Shown here: positions 1 to 8,694 of the stretch, piece after piece
How positions within the stretch are numbered: the first letter of the stretch is position 1
Layout: each line of letters opens with the position of its first letter
DNA from: Xaviernesmea oryzae
Lineage (GTDB): Bacteria > Pseudomonadota > Alphaproteobacteria > Rhizobiales > Rhizobiaceae
Assembly: GCF_900177415.1 (NCBI RefSeq)
Contig: NZ_FXAF01000003.1
Span: 248,001 to 312,000, forward strand
Reading direction: 5' to 3'
DNA length: 64,000 nucleotides
Made by a program: the position numbers and the translations under genes
The notes under the pieces: generated by a model
Seen by the model: the letters and a program-made list of their open reading frames with translations, nothing else
The model's database searches: none
What the model was told of the DNA's origin: nothing

Positions 1-1485
1 GCCAAGATCGGCCGTCCGGTGAAATACACGGCGACGCGCTCGGAATCCTTCCTCACCGATTATCAGGGCCGCGATCTCGTCACCAAGGTGGAGCTCGCGA
101 TCCGCAAGGACGGCAAGTTCCTTGCGATGCGCGCCGACAATCTTTCGAATGTCGGCGGCCGCGCCGTATCGCTTTCGCCGCTCAGCAAGGGCTCGGGCCT
201 GATCACCGGCTCCTACGACATCCCTTATGCGACGTTGCGCGCCCGCGCGGTGTTCTCCAACACCATGTGCACCCAGGCCTATCGCAGCTCTGGCCGTCCG
301 GAAGTGACCTATGCGATCGAGCGGCTGGTGGAGCTTGCGGCCGACCAGCTCGGCTTCGACAAGCTGGAATTGCGCCGCATGAACCTCATCCCGCCGTCGG
401 CCATGCCCTATACCAATGCGGTCGGCTCGGTCTACGACAGCGGCGAATACGAAAAGAACATGGACCGTGCGCTCGAACTCTCCGGCTGGGCGACGTTCGA
501 TGCCCGCAAGGCGGAGGCCGCGACACGCGGAAAACTGCTTGGCCGCGGTTTCGCCAACTATGTGGAATCCTCGATCGGCACGCCGAAGGAGCGCGCCGAG
601 ATCGAGATCAAGGACGACGGCAATATCGAGGTGGTCATCGGCACCCAGCCGAGCGGCCAGGGCCATGAGACGAGCTTCGCCCAGGTCGTCGCTGACATGA
701 TCCAGGTGCCGGTCGAAAAGGTCTGGATCGTGCTCGGCGACACCGACATCGTCAGCGTCGGCGGCGGCTCGCATTCCGGCCGCTCGATGCGCCATGCGGG
801 CACCGTCATGGCGATGGCCTCGGCCGGTCTTCTCGCCGAGGGCAGGAAGCGCGCCGCCGAACTGCTCGGCTCCACGGCCGACCGGATCGATTTCGAAGGT
901 GGCGTCTTCAAGCTGAGGAATTCGAACCGGACGATCGATATTTTCGAGCTCGGCCGCCGCACGCGCGAAAGCCATGGACCATTGCGCGTCGTCAAGGACA
1001 ACGAGATGCACACGCCGGTCTTCCCGAACGGTGCCGCCGTCTGCGAGGTCGAGATCGACCGCGACACTGGCCATGTGCAGATCGTCCGCTACACGACGAT
1101 CGACGATGTCGGCCGCTGCATCAATCCGTTGATCGTCCACGGCCAGACCCATGGCGGCATCGCTCAAGGCGTGGGCCAGGCCATGTGGGAGCTCTGTGCC
1201 ATCGACCAGAACAGCGGCCAGCCGCTCGCCGGCTCCTTCATGGATTACGGCCTGCCGCGCTCCGACACCATGCCGAGCTTCAAATGCGAAATCGCCGAGG
1301 TCATCTCGCCCACCAACCCGCTCGGCATCAAGGCCGGCGGCGAGGGCGGCACGACGCCGGCGCTCGCAACCGTCGTCAATGCCGTCGTCGACGCGCTCAG
1401 TGAATTCGGCGTCAAGGACATCCAGATGCCGGTCACCCCGGCCAATGTCTGGCGCGCCATGAACAGCGGACGCAAGGCGTCCTGA
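1..1485 (+). CDS. Molybdenum hydroxylase large (molybdopterin-binding) subunit, 5' end missing
   Basis: The reading frame is open from the first base, so the N-terminal part (about 280-300 residues of a usual 750-800) lies outside the window. The remaining 494 residues are the C-terminal half of a xanthine dehydrogenase/aldehyde oxidase/CoxL-type subunit, which binds the Mo-molybdopterin cytosine dinucleotide cofactor and hydroxylates the substrate. Family marks seen are an AYRSSGRPE segment near the start, the GQGHETSF segment, and the C-terminal GGEGGTTPA loop, which carries the active-site Glu of the family. It is followed after 11 bases by a binding-protein gene and then by the iron-sulfur and FAD subunits, so this is a three-subunit enzyme. 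The substrate cannot be told from the sequence. Confidence 0.9.
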   Translation, partial: AKIGRPVKYTATRSESFLTDYQGRDLVTKVELAIRKDGKFLAMRADNLSNVGGRAVSLSPLSKGSGLITGSYDIPYATLRARAVFSNTMCTQAYRSSGRPEVTYAIERLVELAADQLGFDKLELRRMNLIPPSAMPYTNAVGSVYDSGEYEKNMDRALELSGWATFDARKAEAATRGKLLGRGFANYVESSIGTPKERAEIEIKDDGNIEVVIGTQPSGQGHETSFAQVVADMIQVPVEKVWIVLGDTDIVSVGGGSHSGRSMRHAGTVMAMASAGLLAEGRKRAAELLGSTADRIDFEGGVFKLRNSNRTIDIFELGRRTRESHGPLRVVKDNEMHTPVFPNGAAVCEVEIDRDTGHVQIVRYTTIDDVGRCINPLIVHGQTHGGIAQGVGQAMWELCAIDQNSGQPLAGSFMDYGLPRSDTMPSFKCEIAEVISPTNPLGIKAGGEGGTTPALATVVNAVVDALSEFGVKDIQMPVTPANVWRAMNSGRKAS

Positions 1486-1496
1486 GGAGTTTTTCC

Positions 1497-2432
1497 ATGA
1501 CTGATTTGAAGACCGTTCGCGTCATCGCATTTCCGGGCGCCCCGAACCTGCCGACCTTTGCGGCGATCGAACAGGGTTTCTTTGCCGAGGAAGGCCTGGA
1601 TATCGAGCTGGCGCTGACGCCGAGCTCCGTCGCACAGGCCGAGAAGACCGCCGCCGGCGAGTTCGACGTCGTGTTTACCGCCTTCGACAATGTCGTCGCC
1701 TATGGCGAGGGTCAGGGCGCGGCGGCCGAAGGCGTCAATCCGGATTATGTCGTCCTGATGGGGGCGACCCAGCTCGAACTTGCGATCGTCACGGCGCCGG
1801 AGGTCAGGACCTACGAGGACCTGAAGGGCCGTTCGATCGCGCTCGATGCGCTGACTACCGGCTTTGCCTTCGTGCTCTTCGAGATGATGGCCAAGAGCGG
1901 CCTCAGCCGCGACGACGTCACCTTCGCCGCCGTCGGCGCGACGCCGCAACGCTGGCAGTCGGTGAAATCAGGCGAACATGCCGCGACGCTGACGATCGAG
2001 CCTTTCACCAGCATCGCCAAGCGCTCCGGCTTCAACGTGCTCGATGTTTCGTCCAACCATTTCGACAGCTACCAGGGCGGCGCGATCGCCGCCCGCCGTG
2101 CCTATGCCGCCGAGAACCCGGAAACGGTGAAGGCGTTCATCCGCGCCTATCTCAAGGGCCTCGAATGGACCCTCGACCCGAAGAACCGCGAGACGGCTGC
2201 GGAACTGTTGCAGGCGAAGATGCCGGACATCCAGCCTGCCGCCGTTCCGTCGATCATGGCGAGCCTCTTGTCACCGCGTTCGGGCCTGACGCCCGGCTCC
2301 GACATCCTGCCGGAAGGCATGAAGACGGTCCTTGACCTGCGTTCGCGCTACGGCAAGGGCGGCAAGCCGCTGATCGATATCTCCAAATACCTCGACCTCT
2401 CGTTCTTCGAGGCGGTCACCGGTGATAAATGA
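1497..2432 (+). CDS. NMT1/SsuA-like ABC-type substrate-binding protein without signal peptide
   Basis: A 311-residue protein of the NMT1/THI5/SsuA/TauA periplasmic-binding-protein fold: an opening beta strand, the phrase IEQGFFAEEGLDIEL, then the EYDLKG-type hinge written here as YEDLKGRSIALDA. The start ATG has a GAGG ribosome-binding site over the end of the preceding gene. The N-terminus goes straight into the mature fold (MTDLKTVRVIAFPGAP), with no hydrophobic export signal and no lipobox, which is unusual for a transport protein. It sits between the large and small subunits of the molybdenum hydroxylase with no permease or ATPase beside it. It may be a cytoplasmic ligand-binding or substrate-delivery protein for the enzyme; that role is inference. 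Confidence 0.8.
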   Translation: MTDLKTVRVIAFPGAPNLPTFAAIEQGFFAEEGLDIELALTPSSVAQAEKTAAGEFDVVFTAFDNVVAYGEGQGAAAEGVNPDYVVLMGATQLELAIVTAPEVRTYEDLKGRSIALDALTTGFAFVLFEMMAKSGLSRDDVTFAAVGATPQRWQSVKSGEHAATLTIEPFTSIAKRSGFNVLDVSSNHFDSYQGGAIAARRAYAAENPETVKAFIRAYLKGLEWTLDPKNRETAAELLQAKMPDIQPAAVPSIMASLLSPRSGLTPGSDILPEGMKTVLDLRSRYGKGGKPLIDISKYLDLSFFEAVTGDK

Positions 2433-2471
2433 CGGCGGATGCCCTCCGGAACGGATGACACGCAACGAGAT

Positions 2472-2496
2472 GCATATATCATAGCCTGACATATCG
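2472..2496. promoter_or_regulatory. Weak Mo-box-like dyad upstream of the 2Fe-2S subunit gene
   Basis: In the 137-base gap between the binding protein and the 2Fe-2S subunit, arms GCATATATC and GACATATCG are separated by 7 bases (6 of 9 arm positions complementary). The ATATATC core matches the stronger dyad in front of modB. ModE-type sites have TATAT-rich arms with a 6-7 base spacer. The match is weak and could be chance in an AT-rich promoter. Confidence 0.3.
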
Positions 2497-2569
2497 CGGC
2501 CGACGGGATCGTCCCGGAACTGTCATCGGGACCCGGCCTTGAATTTGTGGATTTGAAGAGGAGGGGCGC

Positions 2570-3061
<492 letters not shown>

Positions 3062-3078
3062 TCGGGGAGGATGAGGCC

Positions 3079-3894
3079 ATGTACGCAACGACCTACCACA
3101 AGCCGAAGACGCTTTCCGAAGCGGTCAGCCTCTACGAGAATTCCGAGGAGCCGTCTTATCTCTCCGGCGGCCATACGCTGATCCCAACGCTGAAGAGCCG
3201 GCTTGCGGCCCCCCAGCACCTGATCGACGTCCGCGCCATTCCGGAACTCTCCGGCATCGAGGTGACCGCCGACAAGGTGATCATCGGCTCCGCCACCAAG
3301 CATGCGGTCGTCGCCGCTTCCAGGGAAATCAAGGCAGCGATCCCGGCGCTGTCCGGTCTCGCCGGCTCGATCGGCGACGTGCAGGTGCGCCATATGGGCA
3401 CGATCGGCGGCTCGACCGCCAACAACGACCCGGCCGCCGACTATCCCGCCGCCGTCCTGGCGCTCGACGCCGTCGTCCATACCGACCGCCGTGCGATCCC
3501 CGCCGGCGACTATTTCCAGGGCCTCTACACGACGGCGCTGGAGCCCGGCGAGATCCTCGCCCGCGTCGAGTTCAAGATCCCGGAGATCGCGGGCTATGCG
3601 AAGTTCCGCAACCCGGCTTCGCGCTATTCCATGGCCGCGGCCTTCGTCGCCAGGCACCGCGACGGGCATATCCGCGTGGCGATCACCGGCGCGGGCAATG
3701 AAGGCGTCTTCCGCTGGACGGAGGCCGAGGAGAGGCTGACCGAGAACCTTTCCGCGGAAGCACTCGAAGGCCTGACTATCGATCCGTCATTGATGATGGG
3801 CGACATGCATGCGCCGGCCGATTATCGTGCGCACCTCGTCGCCGTGATGACCCGCCGCGCCGTTCAGAACCTCGGCGGCACGCATATTCTCTGA
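3079..3894 (+). CDS. Molybdenum hydroxylase medium (FAD-binding) subunit
   Basis: A 271-residue CoxM-type FAD subunit. It has the FAD-pyrophosphate loop SGGHTLIPTLKSRL near residues 28-42 and the second FAD motif MGTIGGSTANNDPAADYP near 105-122, both standard for the xanthine dehydrogenase FAD domain, followed by the CO-dehydrogenase flavoprotein C-terminal domain. A GGGGAGGATGAGG ribosome-binding region precedes the ATG. It is the last gene of the hydroxylase operon: a rho-independent-type hairpin follows the stop, and the next gene is on the other strand. Confidence 0.93.
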   Translation: MYATTYHKPKTLSEAVSLYENSEEPSYLSGGHTLIPTLKSRLAAPQHLIDVRAIPELSGIEVTADKVIIGSATKHAVVAASREIKAAIPALSGLAGSIGDVQVRHMGTIGGSTANNDPAADYPAAVLALDAVVHTDRRAIPAGDYFQGLYTTALEPGEILARVEFKIPEIAGYAKFRNPASRYSMAAAFVARHRDGHIRVAITGAGNEGVFRWTEAEERLTENLSAEALEGLTIDPSLMMGDMHAPADYRAHLVAVMTRRAVQNLGGTHIL

Positions 3895-3915
3895 GGCAGT
3901 TTTTCGGGGACGCGC

Positions 3916-3948
3916 AAGGCCGGCGAGGGAACTTCGTCGGCCTTTTCT
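3916..3948 (+). terminator. Rho-independent-type terminator after the hydroxylase operon
   Basis: Arms AAGGCCG (3916-3922) and CGGCCTT (3938-3944) pair perfectly and are extended by an inner CGA/TCG; the descending arm runs into TTTTCTC. It lies 22 bases after the FAD-subunit stop and also faces the convergent small gene. Confidence 0.7.
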
Positions 3949-4009
3949 CATGCGATGCGGATTTCGGCCAGCGCCTGGATTTCTCGGTCGTCACATGCTC
4001 GACCGCGGC

Positions 4010-4252
4010 TTATGTGGCCCTCGCCCGCAGTTTCCGTCTCCGGCGGATCAACAGCCAGACGGCAACAAAGGTCGCCATCAGCCCGATCCAGAGAAGCGGG
4101 AAGACGAGGAAGACGGCGGTGTAGGCGCAGGCGCCTTCGAAGCAGGAGCCCGTCATTTCGAATCCGGCCATGAGAATGGCGACGATGCCGGCCACGGCGC
4201 CCGTGCCGAGAATGCCCAAGAGGGCGATCAGTCCATTGACTAGATATTTCAT
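4010..4252 (-). CDS. Small two-helix membrane protein of unknown function
   Basis: An 80-residue protein starting at the ATG of MKYLVNGLIALLG. Two hydrophobic segments (about residues 5-30 and 46-68) flank a short loop with two cysteines (GSCFEGACAY), and the C-terminus is a run of Arg/Lys (IRRRRKLRAR). By the positive-inside rule the tail is cytoplasmic, so both termini would be inside. No family is recognised. It is convergent with the hydroxylase operon and divergent from the gamma-glutamyltransferase gene. The hydrophobic pattern and basic tail make a chance frame unlikely, but this rests on composition only. Confidence 0.6.
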   Translation of the reverse strand: MKYLVNGLIALLGILGTGAVAGIVAILMAGFEMTGSCFEGACAYTAVFLVFPLLWIGLMATFVAVWLLIRRRRKLRARAT

Positions 4253-4415
4253 GCCCCGCCTCCCTGCGCTCAGGATGGCAGGCCCGGCGTGAACGTCAAG
4301 TTCGATCGGAGGAATGCGGATCGGTCTTGATGCCCGGCTCCCGGCATGATCTGTTGGGTCGTGAAATCCTGAAGCCGCGACGGAACCCTCCGCCATTTCC
4401 CATGATGAGAGCGAT

Positions 4416-6008
4416 ATGAGAGACTTCGAACTACCTGGCCGTTCGCTGGCCGTGGGCCGTACCGCCATGGCCGCTACGTCACAGCCGCTGGCAACCCTGA
4501 CGGCGATCGACATCATGCGAAACGGCGGCAATGCGATCGACGCGGCGGTCGGCGCCTGCGCGGTGCAATGCGTCGTGGAAGCGGGTTCGACCGGTATCGG
4601 CGGCGATTGCTTCGCGCTCGTCTCGCTCGGCGGCACGGACAAGGTGCTCGCCTATAACGGCTCAGGCCGGGCACCGGCGGCCGCGACTGTCGAACATCTC
4701 CGCTCCCTCGGGGTCACCAGTCTCGAACGCCGATCGCCGCATACGATCACCGTGCCCGGCGCGGTCGATGCCTGGACGCGGCTTGTCGCCGACCATGGCC
4801 GCATGAAGATGGCGGACATTCTGGCTCCGGCGATCAAGCTTGCGCGCGACGGTTACGTGCTTGCGCCGCGCACGGCGCACGATCTTGCGGCGCAAGCCGA
4901 CGTGATCCGCCCGGATCCTGCCGCGAGCCGCACCTTCCTGGTCGACGGCAAGGCGCCGCCGGCCGGTTCGATCCAATATCAGAAGGAGCTGGCCGAGACG
5001 CTGGAGGCGATCGGGCAGGAGGGGAGGGATGCCTTCTATCGCGGGCCGATCGCCGCAGGCATGGTGCGCTATCTGAACGGCATCGGCGGCCTTCACACGC
5101 TGGAGGATTTCGCCGGGGCCGAGGGCGAATACGTGACGCCGGTCAAGACGACGTTCCGAGGCCACCAGATCCACGAATGCCCACCGAATGGCCAGGGCAT
5201 CATCGCGCTGATGATCCTCAACATCCTGTCGCATTTCCCGGGCTCCGGCGATCCGCTGTCGCCCGAGCGGCTGCATATCGAGGTGGAGGCGACGCGGCTC
5301 GCTTATGCAGCCCGCCAGCGTTTCCTTGCCGATCCCGCCAAGGTGGGCGTGCCGGTCGACTACCTGCTTTCCGAAACCCTCGCCAAGGAGCTGGCAGGCA
5401 TGATCGATCCGGAAAGGGCGATCGAGGATCTGCCGAAATTCGACGAGGTGCCGCACAAGGATACGATCTACCTCTCGGTCGTCGACGGCGACCGCAACGT
5501 GGTGAGCTTCATCAACTCGATCTTCTTCGTCTACGGCAGCGGCCGCATGGACCCGAAAAGCGGCGTGCTCTTCCACAATCGCGGCTTCAGCTTCTCGCTC
5601 GATCCGGACCATCCGAACGCGATCGCGCCGGGCAAGCGGCCGATGCACACGATCATTCCCGGCATGGTGACGAAAGACGGCCGCGCGGTCATGTCCTTCG
5701 GCGTCATGGGCGGCCAGTATCAGGCGATGGGCCACGCCCATTTCCTTTCCAAGGTCTTCGACTACGGCATGGACCTGCAAAGCGCCATCGACCTGCCGCG
5801 CCTCTTCCCGTTGCCGGGAACCAATCAGGTGGAGATGGAGCATCGGCTGCGGAACTCGATCGGTCCGGATTTCGAGCGCCGCGGTTTCCGGGTCAAGGCA
5901 CCGGAATCGGCCATGGGCGGGGCTCAAGCGATCTGGATCGACTGGGAAACCGGCGTCCTGCGCGGCGGTTCCGATCCCCGCAAGGACGGCATGGCGCTCG
6001 GCATCTGA
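4416..6008 (+). CDS. Gamma-glutamyltransferase family protein
   Basis: A 530-residue Ntn-hydrolase of the gamma-glutamyltranspeptidase fold, which is made as one chain and self-cleaves in front of a catalytic Thr. The N-terminal half begins with the family pattern GRTAMAATSQPLATLTAIDI and GGNAIDAAVGACAV; the predicted nucleophile is the Thr of KDTIYLSVVDGDRN near residue 351, followed by the FINSIFFVYGSG segment. The C-terminal GGQYQAMGHAH replaces the GG.QPQGH of classical enzymes, a feature of the YwrD-like branch. No signal peptide is visible, so it is probably cytoplasmic and may act as an amidase or acylase rather than on glutathione. Substrate unknown. Confidence 0.85.
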   Translation: MRDFELPGRSLAVGRTAMAATSQPLATLTAIDIMRNGGNAIDAAVGACAVQCVVEAGSTGIGGDCFALVSLGGTDKVLAYNGSGRAPAAATVEHLRSLGVTSLERRSPHTITVPGAVDAWTRLVADHGRMKMADILAPAIKLARDGYVLAPRTAHDLAAQADVIRPDPAASRTFLVDGKAPPAGSIQYQKELAETLEAIGQEGRDAFYRGPIAAGMVRYLNGIGGLHTLEDFAGAEGEYVTPVKTTFRGHQIHECPPNGQGIIALMILNILSHFPGSGDPLSPERLHIEVEATRLAYAARQRFLADPAKVGVPVDYLLSETLAKELAGMIDPERAIEDLPKFDEVPHKDTIYLSVVDGDRNVVSFINSIFFVYGSGRMDPKSGVLFHNRGFSFSLDPDHPNAIAPGKRPMHTIIPGMVTKDGRAVMSFGVMGGQYQAMGHAHFLSKVFDYGMDLQSAIDLPRLFPLPGTNQVEMEHRLRNSIGPDFERRGFRVKAPESAMGGAQAIWIDWETGVLRGGSDPRKDGMALGI

Positions 6009-6088
6009 GGCCTCGTTCGCAGCCTTTCGCATCCGTCGCGGCTCGATCCGCCGCGGCGGCCGATTGCGTTTGCCGATCTTCCTGCGAT

Positions 6089-6112
6089 CAAGATATTTTG
6101 CGGGATATAACG
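6089..6112. promoter_or_regulatory. Mo-box-like site 1 upstream of modA
   Basis: The right arm GATATAACG (6104-6112) matches the TATAACG half of ModE-type boxes; the left arm CAAGATATT (6089-6097) is degenerate; the spacer is 6 bases. It lies 69 bases before the modA start codon and 43 bases (about four helical turns) centre to centre from the next dyad. Confidence 0.4.
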
Positions 6113-6131
6113 CTAGCCAAAACTTAACCAT

Positions 6132-6155
6132 CGATATATTCAAGGGAATATTCCG
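6132..6155. promoter_or_regulatory. Mo-box-like site 2 upstream of modA
   Basis: Arms CGATATATT (6132-6140) and AATATTCCG (6147-6155) are complementary at 7 of 9 positions around a 6-base spacer. The left arm is nearly identical to the left arm of the modB dyad. Position just upstream of the modA ribosome-binding site fits repression by a ModE/MopA-like molybdate sensor. Confidence 0.5.
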
Positions 6156-6180
6156 CTTGAAGATTGGAGAGGGAAAAATC

Positions 6181-6963
6181 ATGACCATCTACCGACGTTC
6201 CTGGATCAAGGCTGCCGTCGCGGCCGCTACGGCTGCCTTTCTGTCGCTGACCAGCCTTGCCGCTCCGGCCGCAGCGCAGGAAAAGGTAACCGTCTTTGCC
6301 GCAGCCAGCATGAAGAACGCGCTCGACAACGCCAACAAGGCCTGGGGCAGGGACGTGACGGTTTCCTATGCCGCCAGCTCGGCGCTCGCCAAGCAGATCG
6401 AGGCCGGCGCGCCAGCCGATATCTTCATCTCCGCCGATCTCGACTGGATGAAATACGTCTCCGACAGGAAACTGGTGAAGGACGGGACCCAATCCAGCTG
6501 GCTCGGCAACCGCATCGTGCTGGTCGCCGCCAAGGACAACGCCGCGCCGGTGGAGATCAAGTCCGGTTTCGATCTCGCCGGTCTGTTGAAGGGCGGCAGG
6601 CTTGCCATGGGCGAGCCGAACGCGGTTCCCGCCGGCAAATACGGCAAGGCGGCGCTCGAAAAGCTCGGCGTCTGGTCCTCGGTGGAAAAGAGCGTCGCGA
6701 GCGCCGAGAGCGTGCGCGCCGCGCTCGCCCTGGTGTCCCGGGGTGAAGCGCCCTACGGCATCGTCTATCAGACCGACGCGGCGGCCGATTCGGGTGTCGC
6801 GGTGGTCGGCACGTTCCCCGAGGATGCCCATCCGCCGATCATCTATCCGATCGCAATCCTGTCAGAATCGAAATCTCCGGACGCTGAAGCCTATCTCGAA
6901 TATTTGAAGTCGGTAAAAGCGGCGCCCTTTTTCGAGAAGGAAGGCTTTACCGTCCTGAACTAA
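6181..6963 (+). CDS. modA: Molybdate ABC transporter, periplasmic binding protein
   Basis: A 260-residue ModA. The start is the ATG of MTIYRRSWIK, which follows GGAGAGGG and gives a proper Sec signal peptide (basic n-region, Ala-rich core, APAAAQ before mature EKVTV). The mature protein opens with VTVFAAASMKNAL and contains YAASSALAKQIEAGAPADIFISAD, the oxyanion-binding Ser/Ala loops typical of ModA. It captures molybdate (or tungstate) for the ModBC transporter encoded 1 kb downstream. Unusually modA is separated from modBC by a terminator and two small secreted-protein genes. Two Mo-box-like dyads lie upstream. Confidence 0.93.
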   Translation: MTIYRRSWIKAAVAAATAAFLSLTSLAAPAAAQEKVTVFAAASMKNALDNANKAWGRDVTVSYAASSALAKQIEAGAPADIFISADLDWMKYVSDRKLVKDGTQSSWLGNRIVLVAAKDNAAPVEIKSGFDLAGLLKGGRLAMGEPNAVPAGKYGKAALEKLGVWSSVEKSVASAESVRAALALVSRGEAPYGIVYQTDAAADSGVAVVGTFPEDAHPPIIYPIAILSESKSPDAEAYLEYLKSVKAAPFFEKEGFTVLN

Positions 6964-6990
6964 CCTCCCAAGCCATGCAACGCGGACGAA

Positions 6991-7020
6991 AACGGCTCCT
7001 TGTGAGCCGTTTTCCTTTTT
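6991..7020 (+). terminator. Rho-independent terminator after modA
   Basis: Perfect 8-base arms AACGGCTC and GAGCCGTT with a 5-base loop, followed by TTCCTTTTT. It begins 27 bases after the modA stop and should separate modA from the downstream modBC genes. Confidence 0.85.
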
Positions 7021-7288
7021 AAACCAATTGGTTGGCATGCAATCGAAGCCGGCCGCAACCGGTTTGCGGCCCCGCATCGGCCGCCGCTCTTGCCCCGGTT
7101 CAAGGGGCATTCACGCATTTGTTGTTCCGATTTGCCGAACATTCCGTTTGGAAATGGCGGCCTAGCGACCGGAAGCAGCCGCCCCCATCTGCATCGTCGG
7201 AAGCAAGGCAACGGGCTTCCCGAGAGATCAACCGCGGAGCGTTACCTCCCAAGACCGCTCCGTCCTTGTAAGGAAAAGGAATACGACA
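7021..7288. other. Intergenic region between modA terminator and small secreted protein gene
   Basis: Together with the terminator this is a 325-base stretch without a convincing gene. It presumably holds the promoter for the small-protein gene at 7289. A short hairpin with arms GGAAGC and GCTTCC lies near 7199-7220. No clear sigma-70 hexamers, operator or RNA gene could be recognised. Confidence 0.5.
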
Positions 7289-7507
7289 ATGAAGACTGTT
7301 CTTTCCACGCTCGCCGCAGCCATGATCGCTACGGCGTCCTTCGCCGGCGCCGCACTTGCCGAAGGCGATTATTACGACGGCGCCACCAAGACCCAGGCCG
7401 CCGCCAAGGTCGATAACGTGAAGACCGGCAGCATCGACCACGTCCGCGTCAGCAAAAAGGGCGACATCCGGTCGGTCTTCGAAGCCAACAACGGCGACAG
7501 CCACTAA
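7289..7507 (+). CDS. Small secreted protein, paralogue A
   Basis: A 72-residue protein with a clear signal peptide (MKTVLSTLAAAMIATASFAG, cleavage probably after ALA) and a mature part of about 48 residues that is polar and likely disordered. It shares the pattern EGDYY(D/E)G, AKVD(N/S)VKTGSI(D/E) with the protein encoded 86 bases downstream, so the pair arose by tandem duplication. AAGGAAA precedes the start codon. No known family is recognised. It lies between modA and modBC but nothing in it resembles a metal- or oxyanion-binding motif. Confidence 0.75.
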   Translation: MKTVLSTLAAAMIATASFAGAALAEGDYYDGATKTQAAAKVDNVKTGSIDHVRVSKKGDIRSVFEANNGDSH

Positions 7508-7593
7508 CCGCGCAGTTCATCCAATATACCGAACACATCCGTCGGCCGGTCGCAAACTTTAAGCCGTGGATACACTCTGAAAGGAATGAAACA

Positions 7594-7821
7594 ATGAAGA
7601 CTTCGATTTCCGCTATCGCCGCCATGGTCATGGCAGCTTCCTTCTCCGGCTCGGCTCTTGCCGAAGGCGATTATTACGAAGGTGTTTCGAAGGCCCCGAT
7701 CACCACAAGCGCTCGCAGCGCAAAGGTTGACAGCGTCAAGACCGGCAGCATCGAGCAGGTCCGTGCAGACGACCGTCGCGACGGGCCGATCTTCAAGCAT
7801 GAAAGCCGCGACAACCGCTAA
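7594..7821 (+). CDS. Small secreted protein, paralogue B
   Basis: A 75-residue protein with a signal peptide (MKTSISAIAAMVMAASFSGS, cut after ALA) and the same EGDYYEG start to the mature chain as paralogue A. The conserved core AKVDSVKTGSIEQVR is followed by a diverged, highly charged tail (DDRRDGPIFKHESRDNR). GAAAGGAAT in front of the ATG serves as ribosome-binding site. The conservation of both the signal peptide and the core in the two copies is good evidence that both are real genes. Function unknown. Confidence 0.75.
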   Translation: MKTSISAIAAMVMAASFSGSALAEGDYYEGVSKAPITTSARSAKVDSVKTGSIEQVRADDRRDGPIFKHESRDNR

Positions 7822-7942
7822 CCGATAGTGCATGCCCTGGTGGAGGGAGAGACTTTGGCGAAGCCATCCTGCTCTCCCACCGCCACCTCCCGAAATCTTC
7901 CGTATAAGTTTCCCCGGCAGGGCCTAGCCATTCCCGTCATCT

Positions 7943-7966
7943 CGATATATCCAGTGTGATATATTG
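7943..7966. promoter_or_regulatory. Mo-box-like dyad upstream of modB
   Basis: Arms CGATATATC (7943-7951) and GATATATTG (7958-7966) are complementary at 8 of 9 positions with a 6-base spacer, the architecture of ModE/MopA/MopB sites in alphaproteobacteria. It ends only a few bases before the earliest possible modB start, so a bound regulator would block transcription start or elongation. Confidence 0.55.
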
Positions 7967-7992
7967 CATTGCCGCTACGGGTGGATGGACGT

Positions 7993-8694
7993 TTGGACTG
8001 GCTTGTCTTGAGCGACGAGGAATGGACCGCGATCAGGCTCAGCCTGCGGGTTTCCGGCGTCGCGATGATCGTCAGCCTGCCGTTCGGCATCTTCGTCGCC
8101 TATCTGCTTGCCCGGGGGAAATTCTGGGGCAAGTCGATCCTCAACGGCGTAGTCCACCTGCCTCTCATCCTGCCTCCGGTCGTCACCGGCTTCATTCTGC
8201 TCATTCTGTTCGGAAGACGCGGGATGATCGGCTCCTTCCTCGACGAATATCTCGGCATCGTCTTTTCCTTCCGCTGGACGGGAGCGGCGCTTGCCTGCGG
8301 CGTGATGGGCTTTCCGCTGATGGTCCGCTCGATCCGGCTCTCCATCGAGACCGTCGACCGCAAGCTGGAGGAGGCTGCCGGCACGCTCGGCGCCCATCCG
8401 GCTTGGGTCTTCGTGACCGTGACGCTGCCGCTCATCCTGCCCGGCATCATCGCCGGCATGATCCTGTCTTTCGCCAAGGCCATGGGTGAATTCGGCGCGA
8501 CGATCACCTTCGTCTCCAACATTCCGGGCGAGACCCAGACACTGTCGGCGGCGATCTACACCTTCACGCAGGTCCCGGGCGGAGACGCCGGCGCCATGCG
8601 GCTGACGCTGGTGGCGGTCGCCATCTCGTTTGCCGCGCTGCTCGCTTCCGAATTCATGGCCTATCTGGTCGGCAGGAGGGTCGATATCGAATGA
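7993..8694 (+). CDS. modB: Molybdate ABC transporter, permease
   Basis: A membrane protein of about 233 residues with five or six hydrophobic helices and the ABC-permease EAA loop ([26 protein letters not shown]) that docks on ModC. The family usually starts near the sequence [17 protein letters not shown]. No ATG is available; the frame can start at TTG 7969, GTG 7981 or TTG 7993. The last is preferred because it has GGGTGGA seven bases upstream and leaves room for a leader between it and the regulatory dyad. The 3' end overlaps modC by ATGA. Confidence 0.9.
   Translation: MDWLVLSDEEWTAIRLSLRVSGVAMIVSLPFGIFVAYLLARGKFWGKSILNGVVHLPLILPPVVTGFILLILFGRRGMIGSFLDEYLGIVFSFRWTGAALACGVMGFPLMVRSIRLSIETVDRKLEEAAGTLGAHPAWVFVTVTLPLILPGIIAGMILSFAKAMGEFGATITFVSNIPGETQTLSAAIYTFTQVPGGDAGAMRLTLVAVAISFAALLASEFMAYLVGRRVDIE

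Noticed and set aside
4662..6188. Minus-strand open frame of about 500 codons
   Set aside because: Antisense to the gamma-glutamyltransferase gene; composition is that of a shadow frame with no domain.
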